A DNA stretch of 64,000 bases, taken from contig PHBI01000005.1 in assembly GCA_002841945.1 (NCBI GenBank), forward strand, positions 33,788 through 97,787. Reading direction: 5' to 3'. The stretch's first letter is position 1. Every line of letters starts with the position of its first letter. The DNA comes from Deltaproteobacteria bacterium HGW-Deltaproteobacteria-14. GTDB lineage: Bacteria > Myxococcota_A > UBA9042 > PHBI01. The translations under genes were made by a program, and so were the position numbers. Positions 44,856-54,157 of the stretch are shown here, in pieces. The notes under the pieces were generated by a model. That model was not told the origin of the DNA. It searched no databases and saw only the letters and a program-made list of their open reading frames with translations.

Positions 44856-45854
44856 ATGCTCGCCATGGACCAACCTCGCCGCCTGCCCCTCGCCCACCTC
44901 CCTACCCCGCTCCAGCCGCTCCCGCGCCTCTCGCGCGAGCTCGGCGTCGATCTCCGCGTCAAGCGGGACGATCTGACCGGGAGCCACCTCAGCGGCAACA
45001 AGATCCGCAAACTCGAGTACCTCCTCGCCGACGCGGTCGACCGAGGCGCGACCCACGTCATCACCTGCGGCGGCGTCCAGTCGAACCACTGCCGCGCCAC
45101 CGCCCTCGCGGCGGCCCCCCTCGGGCTGCGCGCCGAGCTCCTCCTGCGCACGCCCCAGGGCCTCCGCGACGAGCTCCCCAACCCGCCGACCGGCAACGTC
45201 TACCTCGACCGCCTCGTCGGCGCCGCCATCCACCCGACGAGCCCGCACGGCTACCAGAGCCGCGAGACCATCATGCGCGACATCGCCGACGGCGTGCGCG
45301 ACCGGGACGGCGTGCCCTATGTCATCCCCGAGGGCGGCTCCAACGCGCTGGGGGCCCTCGGCTACGTCGACGCCGCGCGCGAGCTGCTCAGGCAGTGCGA
45401 CGCCCCGCCGGACACCGTCATCGTCGCCACCGGCTCCGGGGGCACGCTGGCCGGGCTCGCCCTCGGCTTCGAAGCGGCCGGCGTGGCGACCCGCGCGCTC
45501 GGCGTCGCGGTCTGCGACGACCGGGCCTACTTCCGCGGCGTCGTCGACGCCATCGCCGACGACGCGCGCCGCTACGCCCTCCCCGCCCTGGGCGCCGAGC
45601 GCTACGACGTGATCGAGGGCTTCCAGGGTCGCGGCTACGGCCTCGCCACCCTCGACGAGCTCGCGTTCCTGGCCACGATCGCCCGCGACGACGGCCTGGT
45701 CCTCGACCCCGTCTACACCAACAAGGCGCTGCTCGCCCTCGTCTCGCTGCTCCGCGCGGACCCGACCGCGCTCGGCCGCCGCGTCGTGTTCATCCACACC
45801 GGCGGGATCTTCGGCCTGCTCGCGCACGAGGACGCCCTCCGCGCCGCGCGCTGA
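44856..45854 (+). CDS. PLP-dependent D-cysteine desulfhydrase / ACC-deaminase family enzyme
   Basis: A fold-type II PLP enzyme of 332 residues. Signatures: DLTGSHLSGNKIRKLEYLL with the PLP Lys, TCGGVQSNHCRATA, the phosphate-binding ATGSGGTLAGLALG and the end motif VVFIHTGGIFGLL. Sequence blocks follow D-cysteine desulfhydrase rather than ACC deaminase, but the substrate cannot be fixed from sequence. ATG 44856 or 44865 are both possible. Divergent from hisS, followed by its own terminator. Confidence 0.87.
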   Translation: MLAMDQPRRLPLAHLPTPLQPLPRLSRELGVDLRVKRDDLTGSHLSGNKIRKLEYLLADAVDRGATHVITCGGVQSNHCRATALAAAPLGLRAELLLRTPQGLRDELPNPPTGNVYLDRLVGAAIHPTSPHGYQSRETIMRDIADGVRDRDGVPYVIPEGGSNALGALGYVDAARELLRQCDAPPDTVIVATGSGGTLAGLALGFEAAGVATRALGVAVCDDRAYFRGVVDAIADDARRYALPALGAERYDVIEGFQGRGYGLATLDELAFLATIARDDGLVLDPVYTNKALLALVSLLRADPTALGRRVVFIHTGGIFGLLAHEDALRAAR

Positions 45855-45870
45855 CCGCTGCGGCACACCA

Positions 45871-45903
45871 ACGAAGACGGCCGTTTAAGAGGCGGCCGTC
45901 TTC
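45871..45903. terminator. Bidirectional terminator
   Basis: CGAAGACGGCCG (45871-45882) and CGGCCGTCTTCG (45892-45903) form a perfect 12-bp stem with a 9-base loop, between convergent genes. Confidence 0.75.
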
Positions 45904-45928
45904 GCTCCGGGGTCGCGGGCGTCGCGGC

Positions 45929-47131
45929 TCAGATCTCCTTCGCCGCCCACTCCTGGATCCGCTTCAGGATCGCCTCGGGGTTCACCCCCGACGCCAGCTT
46001 GTCGAGCTTGTCGACGATCTCGGCGAGGCGCTCGTAGCTGAGGCGCTTGGCGAACTCGGTGCGCTCATCGTAGATCTTCTGGAGGTCGAGCTGCATCACC
46101 TGCGCGGTCGGGACCTGGCGCGGGTCCTCCTCGTCGGCGACGAGGACCTTGAGCTGCCACTCCTTGCCGACCACCTGGCCGTTGTTGCCGTCGACGAGGT
46201 CGACCTGCTGCGGCGGCCCGGAGTCCAAGATCCACGCGCCGTTGGCGACGGGGAGCGACCCGAGCCCCTCGACCTCGCGCTCGGCCCGCTCGACCAGCAG
46301 CGAGCGGGTCGTCTGCGCTGGCGGCGCGCTCATCTTCAGGAAGGTTCGAATCTCCTCGAGGCCGTCGACGACGGCGTTGTTCAGCAGCACCGTGCGGACC
46401 GAGAAGTCCACGACGTCTCTCATGAGCTCGCCGTTGTACATCGTCTTGCCCATCAGGGTGTCGGGGTCGATGTACGCCTTGCTCTTCACGAAGCCTGTCA
46501 GCACCGGCACGAGCTCGTTGAAGGTCGCCTCGAGGGCCTTGGGATCGGCCTTCGGATCGTCAGCGAGGGCGTGGATGTTCTTCGCCGCCGCCTTCAGCTG
46601 CTCCTTGAACGCCACGATGGCGGCGATCGTGTCCTTGTTGGCCTCGAAGACGGTGCTCTTCTCCTTGGCCTCGCGCACGTAGCTGTCGCGCATCTCGTTC
46701 TTGAGCGACGCGTCGCCCATCATCCCGCCGAGCAGGTAGGCGACGATGCCCACGCCCACGGCGAGCACGATCATCATCGTGCGCCGCTTCTTCTCCATCC
46801 CCGGGTAGCTCGCGTCGGCGCCGACCGAGACGTACTCGACGCGGACGCCGGACTGCGGGAGCTCGGCCGGGAGCGGCGTCTTCTCGTGACCGACGACGCT
46901 GAACTCCTCGAGCGCTGGGCCCGCCTCGGCCATGGCCTTCGCGGACCGCTCGCGCGCCTCGGCGATGCTCTCCGCGCTCGGCGGGGCGGGCGTCCCTGGC
47001 GCCGCCTTCGGAGGCGTCGGCGCAGGTGGCGCGGGCGGGGCGGCGAGCTTGCGCTTCAATCCCAGGCGCGCCTTGAGGTCCGAGGCGTCGAGCTTCGGCT
47101 TGGAGGCGTTGGTGTCGTCGTTGTCGGCCAA
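45929..47131 (-). CDS. Single-pass membrane protein of unknown function
   Basis: A 400-residue protein. The N-terminal 115 residues are Pro/Ala-rich and probably cytosolic (PPAPPAPTPPKAAPGTPAPP); one membrane helix lies near 118-136 (MMIVLAVGVGIVAYLLGGMM); the remaining 265 residues form a helical periplasmic domain rich in Lys, Glu and Asp. No known motif. The topology resembles envelope-spanning linkers, but no partner is suggested by neighbours. Codon use and length support a real gene. Confidence 0.72.
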   Translation of the reverse strand: MADNDDTNASKPKLDASDLKARLGLKRKLAAPPAPPAPTPPKAAPGTPAPPSAESIAEARERSAKAMAEAGPALEEFSVVGHEKTPLPAELPQSGVRVEYVSVGADASYPGMEKKRRTMMIVLAVGVGIVAYLLGGMMGDASLKNEMRDSYVREAKEKSTVFEANKDTIAAIVAFKEQLKAAAKNIHALADDPKADPKALEATFNELVPVLTGFVKSKAYIDPDTLMGKTMYNGELMRDVVDFSVRTVLLNNAVVDGLEEIRTFLKMSAPPAQTTRSLLVERAEREVEGLGSLPVANGAWILDSGPPQQVDLVDGNNGQVVGKEWQLKVLVADEEDPRQVPTAQVMQLDLQKIYDERTEFAKRLSYERLAEIVDKLDKLASGVNPEAILKRIQEWAAKEI

Positions 47132-47289
47132 GAGTCCCCCTCGAGCGGTCGCAACCGCGCTGAGACTAGCACCGTACCCCCGACTGTCAACGGGGCGCGG
47201 ACGGCATCGGAGCCTCTGAGGTAGATTCCTCGCGCGTTTGCAGGTGCCGGCTTAGGCTCGCCGCCGGCGTCCCGAGCCCCGGAGGAGTC

Positions 47290-48777
47290 ATGACGCAGCC
47301 CCGCCCCGAGACCGACACCGAGATGCGCCGCCCCCCCGCCCCGGTCGCCTGGGAGGACGTGCGTCGCGTCCACGTCATGGGGATCTGCGGGAGCGCGATG
47401 GGCGCCTTCGCGGGGATGCTCCGGGCCCGCGGCTTCGAGGTGCGCGGCTCCGACACCGGCGCCTACCCCCCGATGTCGACCACCCTCGCCGCAAAGGGCG
47501 TCCCCATCTACGAAGGCTACCGGGCCGAGAACCTGGACTGGGGCCCGGACGCGGTCGTCGTGGGCAACGTGATCCGGCCGACCTACGAGGAGGCCATCGC
47601 CCTGCGCGAGCGCCGCATCCCCCACGCGTCCCTGCCCCAGGCCCTGGCCGCGCTGTTTCTGGCCGAGCGCACGCCGATCGTCGTCACCGGGACCCACGGC
47701 AAGACCACGACGTCGTCCATGACGGCCTGGATCCTCGAGCGCGCCGGGCTCGACCCCAGCTTCATGATCGGCGGCGTGACCGGCAACTTCGGTGAAAACC
47801 ACCGCGTGGCCGGGGGCCCGGTGTTCGTCGTCGAGGGCGACGAGTACGACACCGCCTACTTCGACAAGGGCCCGAAGTTCCTCCACTACCAGCCGGTCTT
47901 CGCCTCCATCAACAACGTCGAGTTCGACCACGCCGACATCTTCCCGGACATCGCCGCGATCGAGGCGGTGTTCAGCCGCTTCGCCGCCCTCGTCCCATCC
48001 CACGGCCGGCTGATCGTCAACGGGGCCGACGCGCGCGCCATGCGCATCGCCGCAGCCTCACCGGCCCCCCGCTGGACCTTCGCCGTGGACGCCGCGGCCG
48101 ACCTCGTCGCCCGTGACCTGCGGACCGACGCCGTGGGCACCCACTTCGCGCTGACCCTGCCCGGTCACGCCCCCCAACCGGCGTTCATCCCGCTGTGGGG
48201 GGGGCACAACGTCCAGAACGCCCTCACCGCCGCCGGGCTGGCCCTGGCCGCGGGGGCTCCCGTGACGGCGATCCTCGAGGGTCTCGCGACCTTCGTGGCC
48301 CCCAAGAAGCGCCAGGAGCTGCGCGGCGTCGCCGCCGGGGTCCCGGTCATCGACGACTTCGCGCACCACCCGACCGCGATCCGCGAGACCCTGCGCGCCA
48401 TCCGCCGCCGCTATCCGGAGCGGCGGATCCTGGCGCTGTTCGAGGTCCAGTCGAACACCGCGCGCCGGCGGGTCTTTCAGGACGGCTTCGCCGCCGCCCT
48501 CGCCGAGGCCGACCGCGTCTACTTCGGCCGCCCGCTCGAGAAGAAGTCCGACGCCCTGCCCCCCGAGCAGCGGCTCGACCTCACCGCGCTCGCCGCCGCG
48601 CTGACCGCCGCAGGCACCCCGGCGGTCATCATCGAGGACACCGACGCGCTCGCCGAGCGGGTGGCCGGTGACGCCCTGCCGGGCGCCGACGTCGTCGTCG
48701 CCATGAGCGGTCGCGACTTCGACGGCGTCCACGGGCGCGTCCTGACCCGCATCGCTGCGCTGCACCCTAGCGAATAA
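47290..48777 (+). CDS. mpl: UDP-N-acetylmuramate--L-alanyl-gamma-D-glutamyl-meso-diaminopimelate ligase
   Basis: A 495-residue Mur-ligase-family enzyme that recycles the murein tripeptide onto UDP-MurNAc. The Mpl start VHVMGICGSAMGAFAGMLR differs from MurC, and the ATP loop is VVTGTHGKTTTSSM. Other Mur motifs are VVEGDEYDTAYFDKGPKF, ASINNVEFDHADIF and DDFAHHPTAIRETL. GGAGGAG lies just before the ATG. It shows that the cell recycles a DAP-type peptidoglycan, consistent with lysA in the window. Confidence 0.95.
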   Translation: MTQPRPETDTEMRRPPAPVAWEDVRRVHVMGICGSAMGAFAGMLRARGFEVRGSDTGAYPPMSTTLAAKGVPIYEGYRAENLDWGPDAVVVGNVIRPTYEEAIALRERRIPHASLPQALAALFLAERTPIVVTGTHGKTTTSSMTAWILERAGLDPSFMIGGVTGNFGENHRVAGGPVFVVEGDEYDTAYFDKGPKFLHYQPVFASINNVEFDHADIFPDIAAIEAVFSRFAALVPSHGRLIVNGADARAMRIAAASPAPRWTFAVDAAADLVARDLRTDAVGTHFALTLPGHAPQPAFIPLWGGHNVQNALTAAGLALAAGAPVTAILEGLATFVAPKKRQELRGVAAGVPVIDDFAHHPTAIRETLRAIRRRYPERRILALFEVQSNTARRRVFQDGFAAALAEADRVYFGRPLEKKSDALPPEQRLDLTALAAALTAAGTPAVIIEDTDALAERVAGDALPGADVVVAMSGRDFDGVHGRVLTRIAALHPSE

Positions 48778-48952
48778 AGCTGACAACGCAGCGCGTTACA
48801 GCGCCAGGCACTGCATTGCACCACGGCGACGGCGGCCGCCCTGCGAGGAGACCGCGGGGAAACGGCTGCGAAGCGCCACTTCCCTGCAGTCGACTTCGAC
48901 GCGCAGCGGCGGGTGGAGGCGGCGGAGCCGCCGGATTCGTCACTCTGGCAGC

Positions 48953-48986
48953 GCGGGGAGAGGCACGCGTGCGTGCTTCTCCCCGC
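48953..48986 (-). terminator. Strong terminator for the outer membrane protein gene
   Basis: GCGGGGAGA (48953-48961) pairs with TCTCCCCGC (48978-48986); inside, GCACGC pairs with GCGTGC. The long stem lies seven bases beyond the stop of the minus-strand gene. Confidence 0.7.
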
Positions 48987-48992
48987 AAGCCG

Positions 48993-50711
48993 CTAGAACT
49001 CCCAGGTGACGAGCCCGCGGGCGGCGAAGGCCGGGTCGGGGCCGGCGCCGGTCGTCGCGTTGTCGAGCGCGTCGAGGGGGATCAGGACGCCGAGACCGAG
49101 CTCCGCGGTGAAGCCGGAGTCGAGCTTGAGAGCGAGGCGGCCGTCGAGCTCGACGCCCCAGTGGTGCCCGTTGCCCGGGGTGCCCTCGGGGTTGGCCGCG
49201 ATCGCGTAGAGCGCGTCGAAGCGGGCGGTCAACGTCGCCCCCTCCATTTGAAGGAGGTCTTTGGCGATCCACGGCTTGAAGTAGACGGCGTTGGTGACCG
49301 CGCCGAGGACCTGCCGGAACAGGATGAGGTCGAGGCGGTAGTCGCGGTTGAAGAAGTAGGACGTCACCACGCGGTTGTTTCTGACGTTGTCGTTCTGCGC
49401 GTAGGAGTCGTCGTCCGGGTCGACGATGTTCTGTCCGTCGAGGACCCCGACGTAGTCGCCGTTGTCGCCGGTGGCGAAGCCGACGTCGACGCCGGTGGCG
49501 AAGGCCGGGCTCTGGTACTCCAGCTCGAAGGCGCCGCCAAGTGCGCGGAAGTCCTTGGGCTCCTTGACGTCAGCCTGCTCGAGGCGCTGCGGATGATCGA
49601 TGCTGCCGATCACCGCGCCGAGCTCGAGCTCGAGCCGCAGCGAGGTCCCGAAGCTCGGGTGGAGCTCGGCCTTCAGCCACAGCCCCGGCTTCCAGAAGAA
49701 CGCGCCGCGCTCGTAGAGCTGGATGCAGTCGATGTTCTGCAGCTGCTGGCCGCTCGGGCTCGTGTACTCCGCCTGGCAATCGATCGAGGTGCTCGGGAGC
49801 TGCTCGGAGCTCGACAGGGTCTGATCGGTGAAGGACGTGAACACGTTCCAGTCGAAGGCCCACACCCGTCGCTCGTCGAGGTCGAGCCGTCGCTGCTCGA
49901 GCTCCTCGGTGGTCACCGGGCGCTGCCCGATCTGCAGCGTGTAGGTGCTGACGTCGTCGGACTGGCCAAGGTCCTTGGCCTGACCCAGCTCGCCCGGCCG
50001 CTCGGTGGTCGCGCCAAGGGCCGTCCACTCCCACGATCCCTCGATCCGGAAGCCGCTCAGCGCGAAGCCGAGCCGCATCGCGTCGACGACCGTCCCGAAA
50101 TCGCAGTCCGGGCACTGCCCGCCGTTGCGCTGCAGGCCGAGGCCAAAGGTCTGCGGCATCCGCCCGACCGCGAAGTCGAACATCTCGAAGGCGTGCCAGG
50201 TGCCGTAGAGGTAGCGGACGCGGACCGCGTCACGCCAGCTGTTCGCGCCGGCGGACGGAGAGGCGGCGCTGTCGCGCTCCAGATCGAGCGAGAGCAGGCC
50301 CCCGCTCTCGTAGTTCGAGCCCAGGACGAGGTTGTCGAGGGCGTCGACGCCGAGATCGACGGTCAGCGAACGCCCGATGTGCAGCGTCGGCTGGTAGCGC
50401 AGCCGGACCGCCGCCCAGGCCAGGGTCGAGGCGTCGGGCTGGTCGCCGGTCGTCGCCGCCAGGGGCGCCGGGACCCCGCTCTCGCCAGCACCCAGGTCCC
50501 CGTCGAGGAGGAGCTCCGGCCGGAAGCGGAAGCTCCCGTGGTGTTCCAGCCAGACCCCGTTCACCTGCGGCACCGGCCCTAGATCGCGGCGCATCCGCGC
50601 GGGCACTTCCGGCGCAGGATCACCAGCAGGGGCCGCTCGACCCGTGCCCGGGACGGCGACCAGCGCCAGCAGCGAGGCGCACGCGAGGGCTACTTTCCGC
50701 AATGAATTCAA
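48993..50711 (-). CDS. TIGR04551-like outer membrane protein (paralogue 1)
   Basis: A 572-residue exported protein (signal peptide VALACASLLALVAVPGTGRA). It shares an architecture with the gene at 58.6 kb: VWLEHHGSFRFRPEL, AVRLRYQPTLHIG, FAVGRMPQTFGLG, ATGDNGDYVGVLD and YRLDLILFRQVLGAVTNAVYFKPWIA recur in both. I believe this is the myxobacterial TIGR04551 family; that name is from memory. Alternating strands and a C-terminal Phe suggest a beta-barrel. TTG start with AAAAGG just upstream; function unknown. Confidence 0.8.
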   Translation of the reverse strand: MNSLRKVALACASLLALVAVPGTGRAAPAGDPAPEVPARMRRDLGPVPQVNGVWLEHHGSFRFRPELLLDGDLGAGESGVPAPLAATTGDQPDASTLAWAAVRLRYQPTLHIGRSLTVDLGVDALDNLVLGSNYESGGLLSLDLERDSAASPSAGANSWRDAVRVRYLYGTWHAFEMFDFAVGRMPQTFGLGLQRNGGQCPDCDFGTVVDAMRLGFALSGFRIEGSWEWTALGATTERPGELGQAKDLGQSDDVSTYTLQIGQRPVTTEELEQRRLDLDERRVWAFDWNVFTSFTDQTLSSSEQLPSTSIDCQAEYTSPSGQQLQNIDCIQLYERGAFFWKPGLWLKAELHPSFGTSLRLELELGAVIGSIDHPQRLEQADVKEPKDFRALGGAFELEYQSPAFATGVDVGFATGDNGDYVGVLDGQNIVDPDDDSYAQNDNVRNNRVVTSYFFNRDYRLDLILFRQVLGAVTNAVYFKPWIAKDLLQMEGATLTARFDALYAIAANPEGTPGNGHHWGVELDGRLALKLDSGFTAELGLGVLIPLDALDNATTGAGPDPAFAARGLVTWEF

Positions 50712-51050
50712 TACCTTTTACACGTATCCCCGACCGGAGGACGGCGCATCCTACCCCTGACACGCGCGACCTTGCAACGAGACAATGCGGCGCGGCGCGC
50801 TTCCGGTGGGGTCGGCAGGCCAGCCCGGGGCGGCGTGGGGCGGGGTTGAAGGCGAGGTCGCGCGCCGACCCCGAGGGCGCGGGGCAGGATCGCGGCGCGT
50901 GCCCCCCGAGACCTCTCGTGGGGCACGCGCCCGACGCGGTCGCCGAGCGCTCGCTTACCGGAGAAACAAAAAACTTCACACGGCGACGAATATCCCGCCG
51001 AGAGGCCGCGTCAGTGCCCGGGTCAACGACTCGGACCGACGAGGTGATTC
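50712..51050. other. Divergent intergenic region
   Basis: This 339-base gap separates two divergent envelope genes. On the minus strand TTGCAA (50777-50772) and TAGGAT (50753-50748) with an 18-base spacer make a good promoter for the outer membrane protein gene. On the plus strand the last 100 bases are A-rich by local standards (GGAGAAACAAAAAACTTCAC at about 50958-50977), which may be the barrel-gene promoter region. No further gene is seen. Confidence 0.45.
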
Positions 51051-51917
51051 GTGAAGAAGGCGCTCCTGCTCACCCTGGCTTTCGCGATGCTGGTGCCTGT
51101 CGCCGCGACCAGCGCCTCCGCGCACCCCGCGCCGTACGGCCACGTCCACGCCTACCGCGGCCGCGCTCATGTCCGCTACCGCCCGTACTACGTGCCGGTC
51201 TACCGCCCCCGTCGCGCACGCATCGTCGTCGTGACCCCCGCGCCGCCGCCGGTGCTCGTCGTCGAGGAGGCGCCGGCTCGCACCATCGTCCGTCGCCCCG
51301 AGCCCGCGCGCGCCCAGCCGCGCCGCCGCGCTCCAGAGCACCGCACCCTGACCGGCATCGGCCTCCGGCTGAGCGGCGCCACCACCGAGGGTGAGAAGGT
51401 CGGCCTCAGCACCGCCGAGAACCCGGCGATGGGCGGCATCGGCGTCCAGTTCCGCACCCGCTTCGGCGAGCGTCAGGCGCTCGGCCTCGAGATCGCCGCG
51501 GACGTCATCAGCGGCTCGGGCGACAGCTTCGATCAGCGCACGATCCCCGTCATGGCGTCGTTGACCTACCACCTCTTCCCCAACTCCCGCGTCCAGCCCT
51601 ACGCGCTCGCCGGGATGGGCGTACACTTCACGCGCCTCGCCTACCTCGACGGGCAGTACAACATCGACCTGACGGAGCTCGCGGGTCAGCTCGGCGCCGG
51701 CGTCGAGATCTTCCTGACGAAGAACCTCGCGATCAACGCCGACATTCGCGCGCAGACGATCTTCAAGAACCTGGACACCCAGGAGAAGATCCGCACCGAC
51801 TGCCTGCATCAGGTCGGCAACCTCACGGGGTTCTGCGACAACATCCACAGCGCCGATCCCAACGACAAGGTGAACCTCGGGATTCAGCTCCAGGCCGGCG
51901 CGACCTGGTACTTCTAG
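51051..51917 (+). CDS. Outer membrane beta-barrel protein
   Basis: A 288-residue exported protein. The signal peptide is KKALLLTLAFAMLVPVAATSASA. Residues about 25-100 are unusual: His/Tyr/Arg/Pro-rich (RYRPYYVPVYRPRRARI). The C-terminal 190 residues form an eight-strand-type barrel (GIGLRLSGATTEG, VQPYALAGMGVHFTRL, NLGIQLQAGATWYF), similar to OmpA-like or OprF-like small barrels (PF13505 type). GTG start with GAGGTGA upstream. Structural or adhesion role is inference. Confidence 0.78.
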   Translation: MKKALLLTLAFAMLVPVAATSASAHPAPYGHVHAYRGRAHVRYRPYYVPVYRPRRARIVVVTPAPPPVLVVEEAPARTIVRRPEPARAQPRRRAPEHRTLTGIGLRLSGATTEGEKVGLSTAENPAMGGIGVQFRTRFGERQALGLEIAADVISGSGDSFDQRTIPVMASLTYHLFPNSRVQPYALAGMGVHFTRLAYLDGQYNIDLTELAGQLGAGVEIFLTKNLAINADIRAQTIFKNLDTQEKIRTDCLHQVGNLTGFCDNIHSADPNDKVNLGIQLQAGATWYF

Positions 51918-52352
51918 TAGAACGCGAGGGAGCGCGCGGGCCCCGGAGCGGAGACCACCGCCACCTCGCCTCTGAGCACCCATCCGAAACGGGTCCGTGA
52001 CACGCAGCGGGCGATCCTCTCGAGGGTCGTCCGTTCGCGCGTGTTCCACCCGAGCTCCAAGGCGCACGCTGTTCGATCCCGAGTCCGATCGTGGAATGCG
52101 GGCGTGGCCACTGTGGGTTTGACGAATCTCGCAAATGGCGAGCGCGCTGCACCCAAAACACCCTTCGTTCCTGGCGAAGGCGGCCATATTTGCGCAGGTG
52201 CCGTACGCACGCACTGCACAAGATCGACGCCCAGACGCCACTCTGCCCGTGTGCGTTTTGCCGCACCGGTCCAATTTCGACCGAACGGTCACAGTCCTTC
52301 ACAGCGGCGCCGACCGCCGAACGCGGGCAGCGCCCGGCGGTCCCGGAAATGG
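51918..52352. other. Intergenic region without a supported gene
   Basis: About 435 bases. The stretch 52030-52300 is visibly less GC-rich than its surroundings. Open frames exist on both strands but none has a ribosome site or recognisable product. Nothing else can be named here. Confidence 0.4.
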
Positions 52353-52380
52353 CGAAGGCGCGCCACTGGGCGCGCCTTCG
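52353..52380. terminator. Terminator for phaR
   Basis: CGAAGGCGCGCC (52353-52364) and GGCGCGCCTTCG (52369-52380) form a perfect 12-bp stem with an ACTG loop, 36 bases beyond the phaR stop. Confidence 0.7.
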
Positions 52381-52415
52381 TCGTCTCGTTGACCCGCGCT
52401 GACGCAGGCCGGGAG

Positions 52416-52904
52416 CTACTTCTTCTTGACGTCCTCGACCTCGAGGGCGTCGAGGATCTGCTCGAGCTGCTCCTTCACCGCGGCCAGCTGCGTGATGATC
52501 ACGGCCTCGCCGGCCTCCGCCTCACCGCTGGCGACCATGTCGAGGCTGTCACCCAGGGCGTTGCGGGACTCCATGTAGATGTCCGTCAGCCGCGGCAAGT
52601 GGTTGGTGATGAAGTCGGTCAGCGCCGGATCGCGGAGCCGCACGAGCTGCCGCAGCAGCTCGACCGGGTACGCACCGCCCTGGGCCTTCTTCTCCTCCTC
52701 GAGGATCACCTGCGCGAGCACCACGCCAGTCAGGTCCTGGCCGGTCTTGGCGTCGAGCACGTTGAACTCGACCTCTTCGCGCACGAGGCGCGCGAGCTCG
52801 TCGAGCGTCACGTAGCGGCTCTCATCGGTGCGGTACAAACGACGGTTCCCGTACTTCCGCACGACGATCTGTGGCTCGCTCTCAATATGTTCCGCTTTCA
52901 TCAT
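52416..52904 (-). CDS. phaR: PhaR-type polyhydroxyalkanoate synthesis regulator
   Basis: A 162-residue protein with the PHB/PHA-accumulation regulator N-terminal DNA-binding domain: VVRKYGNRRLYRTDESRYVT, LARLVREEVEFNVLDAKTG and QDLTGVVLAQVI. The C-terminal part is helical (VKEQLEQILDALEVED). PhaR represses phasin and PHA genes until it binds polymer. No pha synthase is nearby, so the target is unknown. GGGGAGG precedes the double ATG. Confidence 0.88.
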   Translation of the reverse strand: MMKAEHIESEPQIVVRKYGNRRLYRTDESRYVTLDELARLVREEVEFNVLDAKTGQDLTGVVLAQVILEEEKKAQGGAYPVELLRQLVRLRDPALTDFITNHLPRLTDIYMESRNALGDSLDMVASGEAEAGEAVIITQLAAVKEQLEQILDALEVEDVKKK

Positions 52905-53160
52905 GAATCCTCCCCCGGGTCCTCTGTTTACCGGCGGACAGCTCAGCCATGTCCGACTGAACGACCCCGGTGATTCACCATTGCGCGTGGTGAGCTGTGG
53001 TTGCTCGAGGGCACGCTAGCACGCACATCCCCAAAAGTACAAGAGTTGCTGCAGTGCATTATCGCACCGCCGGGCGGTGAGGCCGTCCCGATCGAGAACC
53101 TGCGTCGGCGGCCGTCAGGCGTATTGAAAATGTCGCGCGTGGCTCGCATCATCCCGCCGC

Positions 53161-53973
53161 ATGTTCGCCGTCGCAAAGAAGGCCTGGGGCCGCCTCGTCA
53201 CGGAGCCCCTCCAGTGGATAGACACCCACGGCCGCCTGCCCGCCGGGCGGGTGTCGCTCGACGCGCGCACGACCATCGTGCTCATCACCGCCTGCCTGGT
53301 GCTCGCGCTGATGTCGTACGGCGTGCTCTCACCGCGGATCCAGGACGCGATCAGCGGCGCGCTCCTCGGGCTGGTGCGCGGCGTCGACCCCGCGATCGGC
53401 GACGCGCTCGAGCCCTACCGCCCGCTGCTGCGGATCGTCGTCTGGTCGATCGGGGCCTTCACGACCTACTTCTGCCTGCCGGCGCTCATCGTCACCCGGG
53501 TCTTCGGGCACCGCCTCGCCGACTACGGCCTCTCGCTCAAGGGCATCCGCGGCCACCTCTGGGTCTACTTCGTCCTGTTCCTGCCGGTCTTCGGGCTGGT
53601 GCTGCTGGTCTCGACGACCCCCGACTTCCAGGCCAAGTACCCGTTCTATCGCGATCCGATCGGCACCGCCGACCTGATCGTGTGGGAGCTCTTCTACGCG
53701 CTCCAGTTCTTTTCGCTCGAGTTCTTCTTCCGCGGCTTCCTCATCCACGGCCTCAAGGATCGCTTCGGCCGCTACGCGATCTTCGTCATGGTGATCCCCT
53801 ACACCATGATCCACTTCAGCAAGCCCTTCTACGAGAGCCTCGGCGCGATCGGCGCCGGGAGCATCCTGGGCTTGCTCTCGCTGCGCACCGGGAGCGTCTT
53901 CGGGGGCTTCTTGATCCACGTCGGGGTGGCGTGGTCGATGGACGTCGCCGCCCTGCTCCACCGCGGACTGTAG
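53161..53973 (+). CDS. CPBP-family intramembrane metalloprotease
   Basis: A 270-residue protein with about seven membrane helices. The CPBP/Abi (CAAX-protease-like) motifs are present in modified form: SLEFFFRGFLIHG for motif 1 (single Glu before xxxR rather than two), YTMIHFSKP for motif 2, and GGFLIHVGVAWSMD for motif 3 with a His. Members cleave membrane or prenylated peptides; here the substrate is unknown. It precedes a DksA-like gene by 184 bases. Confidence 0.82.
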   Translation: MFAVAKKAWGRLVTEPLQWIDTHGRLPAGRVSLDARTTIVLITACLVLALMSYGVLSPRIQDAISGALLGLVRGVDPAIGDALEPYRPLLRIVVWSIGAFTTYFCLPALIVTRVFGHRLADYGLSLKGIRGHLWVYFVLFLPVFGLVLLVSTTPDFQAKYPFYRDPIGTADLIVWELFYALQFFSLEFFFRGFLIHGLKDRFGRYAIFVMVIPYTMIHFSKPFYESLGAIGAGSILGLLSLRTGSVFGGFLIHVGVAWSMDVAALLHRGL

Positions 53974-54063
53974 CCGACTCGGCGCGCGAGGCCTTCGAGC
54001 GCCGGAGACCCGCCAAATTACGGGCATCGGAGCGCCGTCGCCACAGCACCGTCCCATCACGAC

Positions 54064-54092
54064 TTGATTTGCAGCTATACCGTCCCCACAAT
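54064..54092 (+). promoter_or_regulatory. Putative dksA-like promoter
   Basis: TTGATT at 54064-54069 and CACAAT at 54087-54092 with a 17-base spacer, about 65 bases before the ATG. Moderate match. Confidence 0.35.
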
Positions 54093-54157
54093 GGGGCCGC
54101 TTTCAACGCCGCTAATACGCAGCAGCCCGTGTCGAACGCAGAGGACCAGGTGGCGCG

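Noticed and set aside
51914..52292. Minus-strand frames in the gap before phaR
   Set aside because: Several frames are open, none with a ribosome site, signal peptide or family motif.
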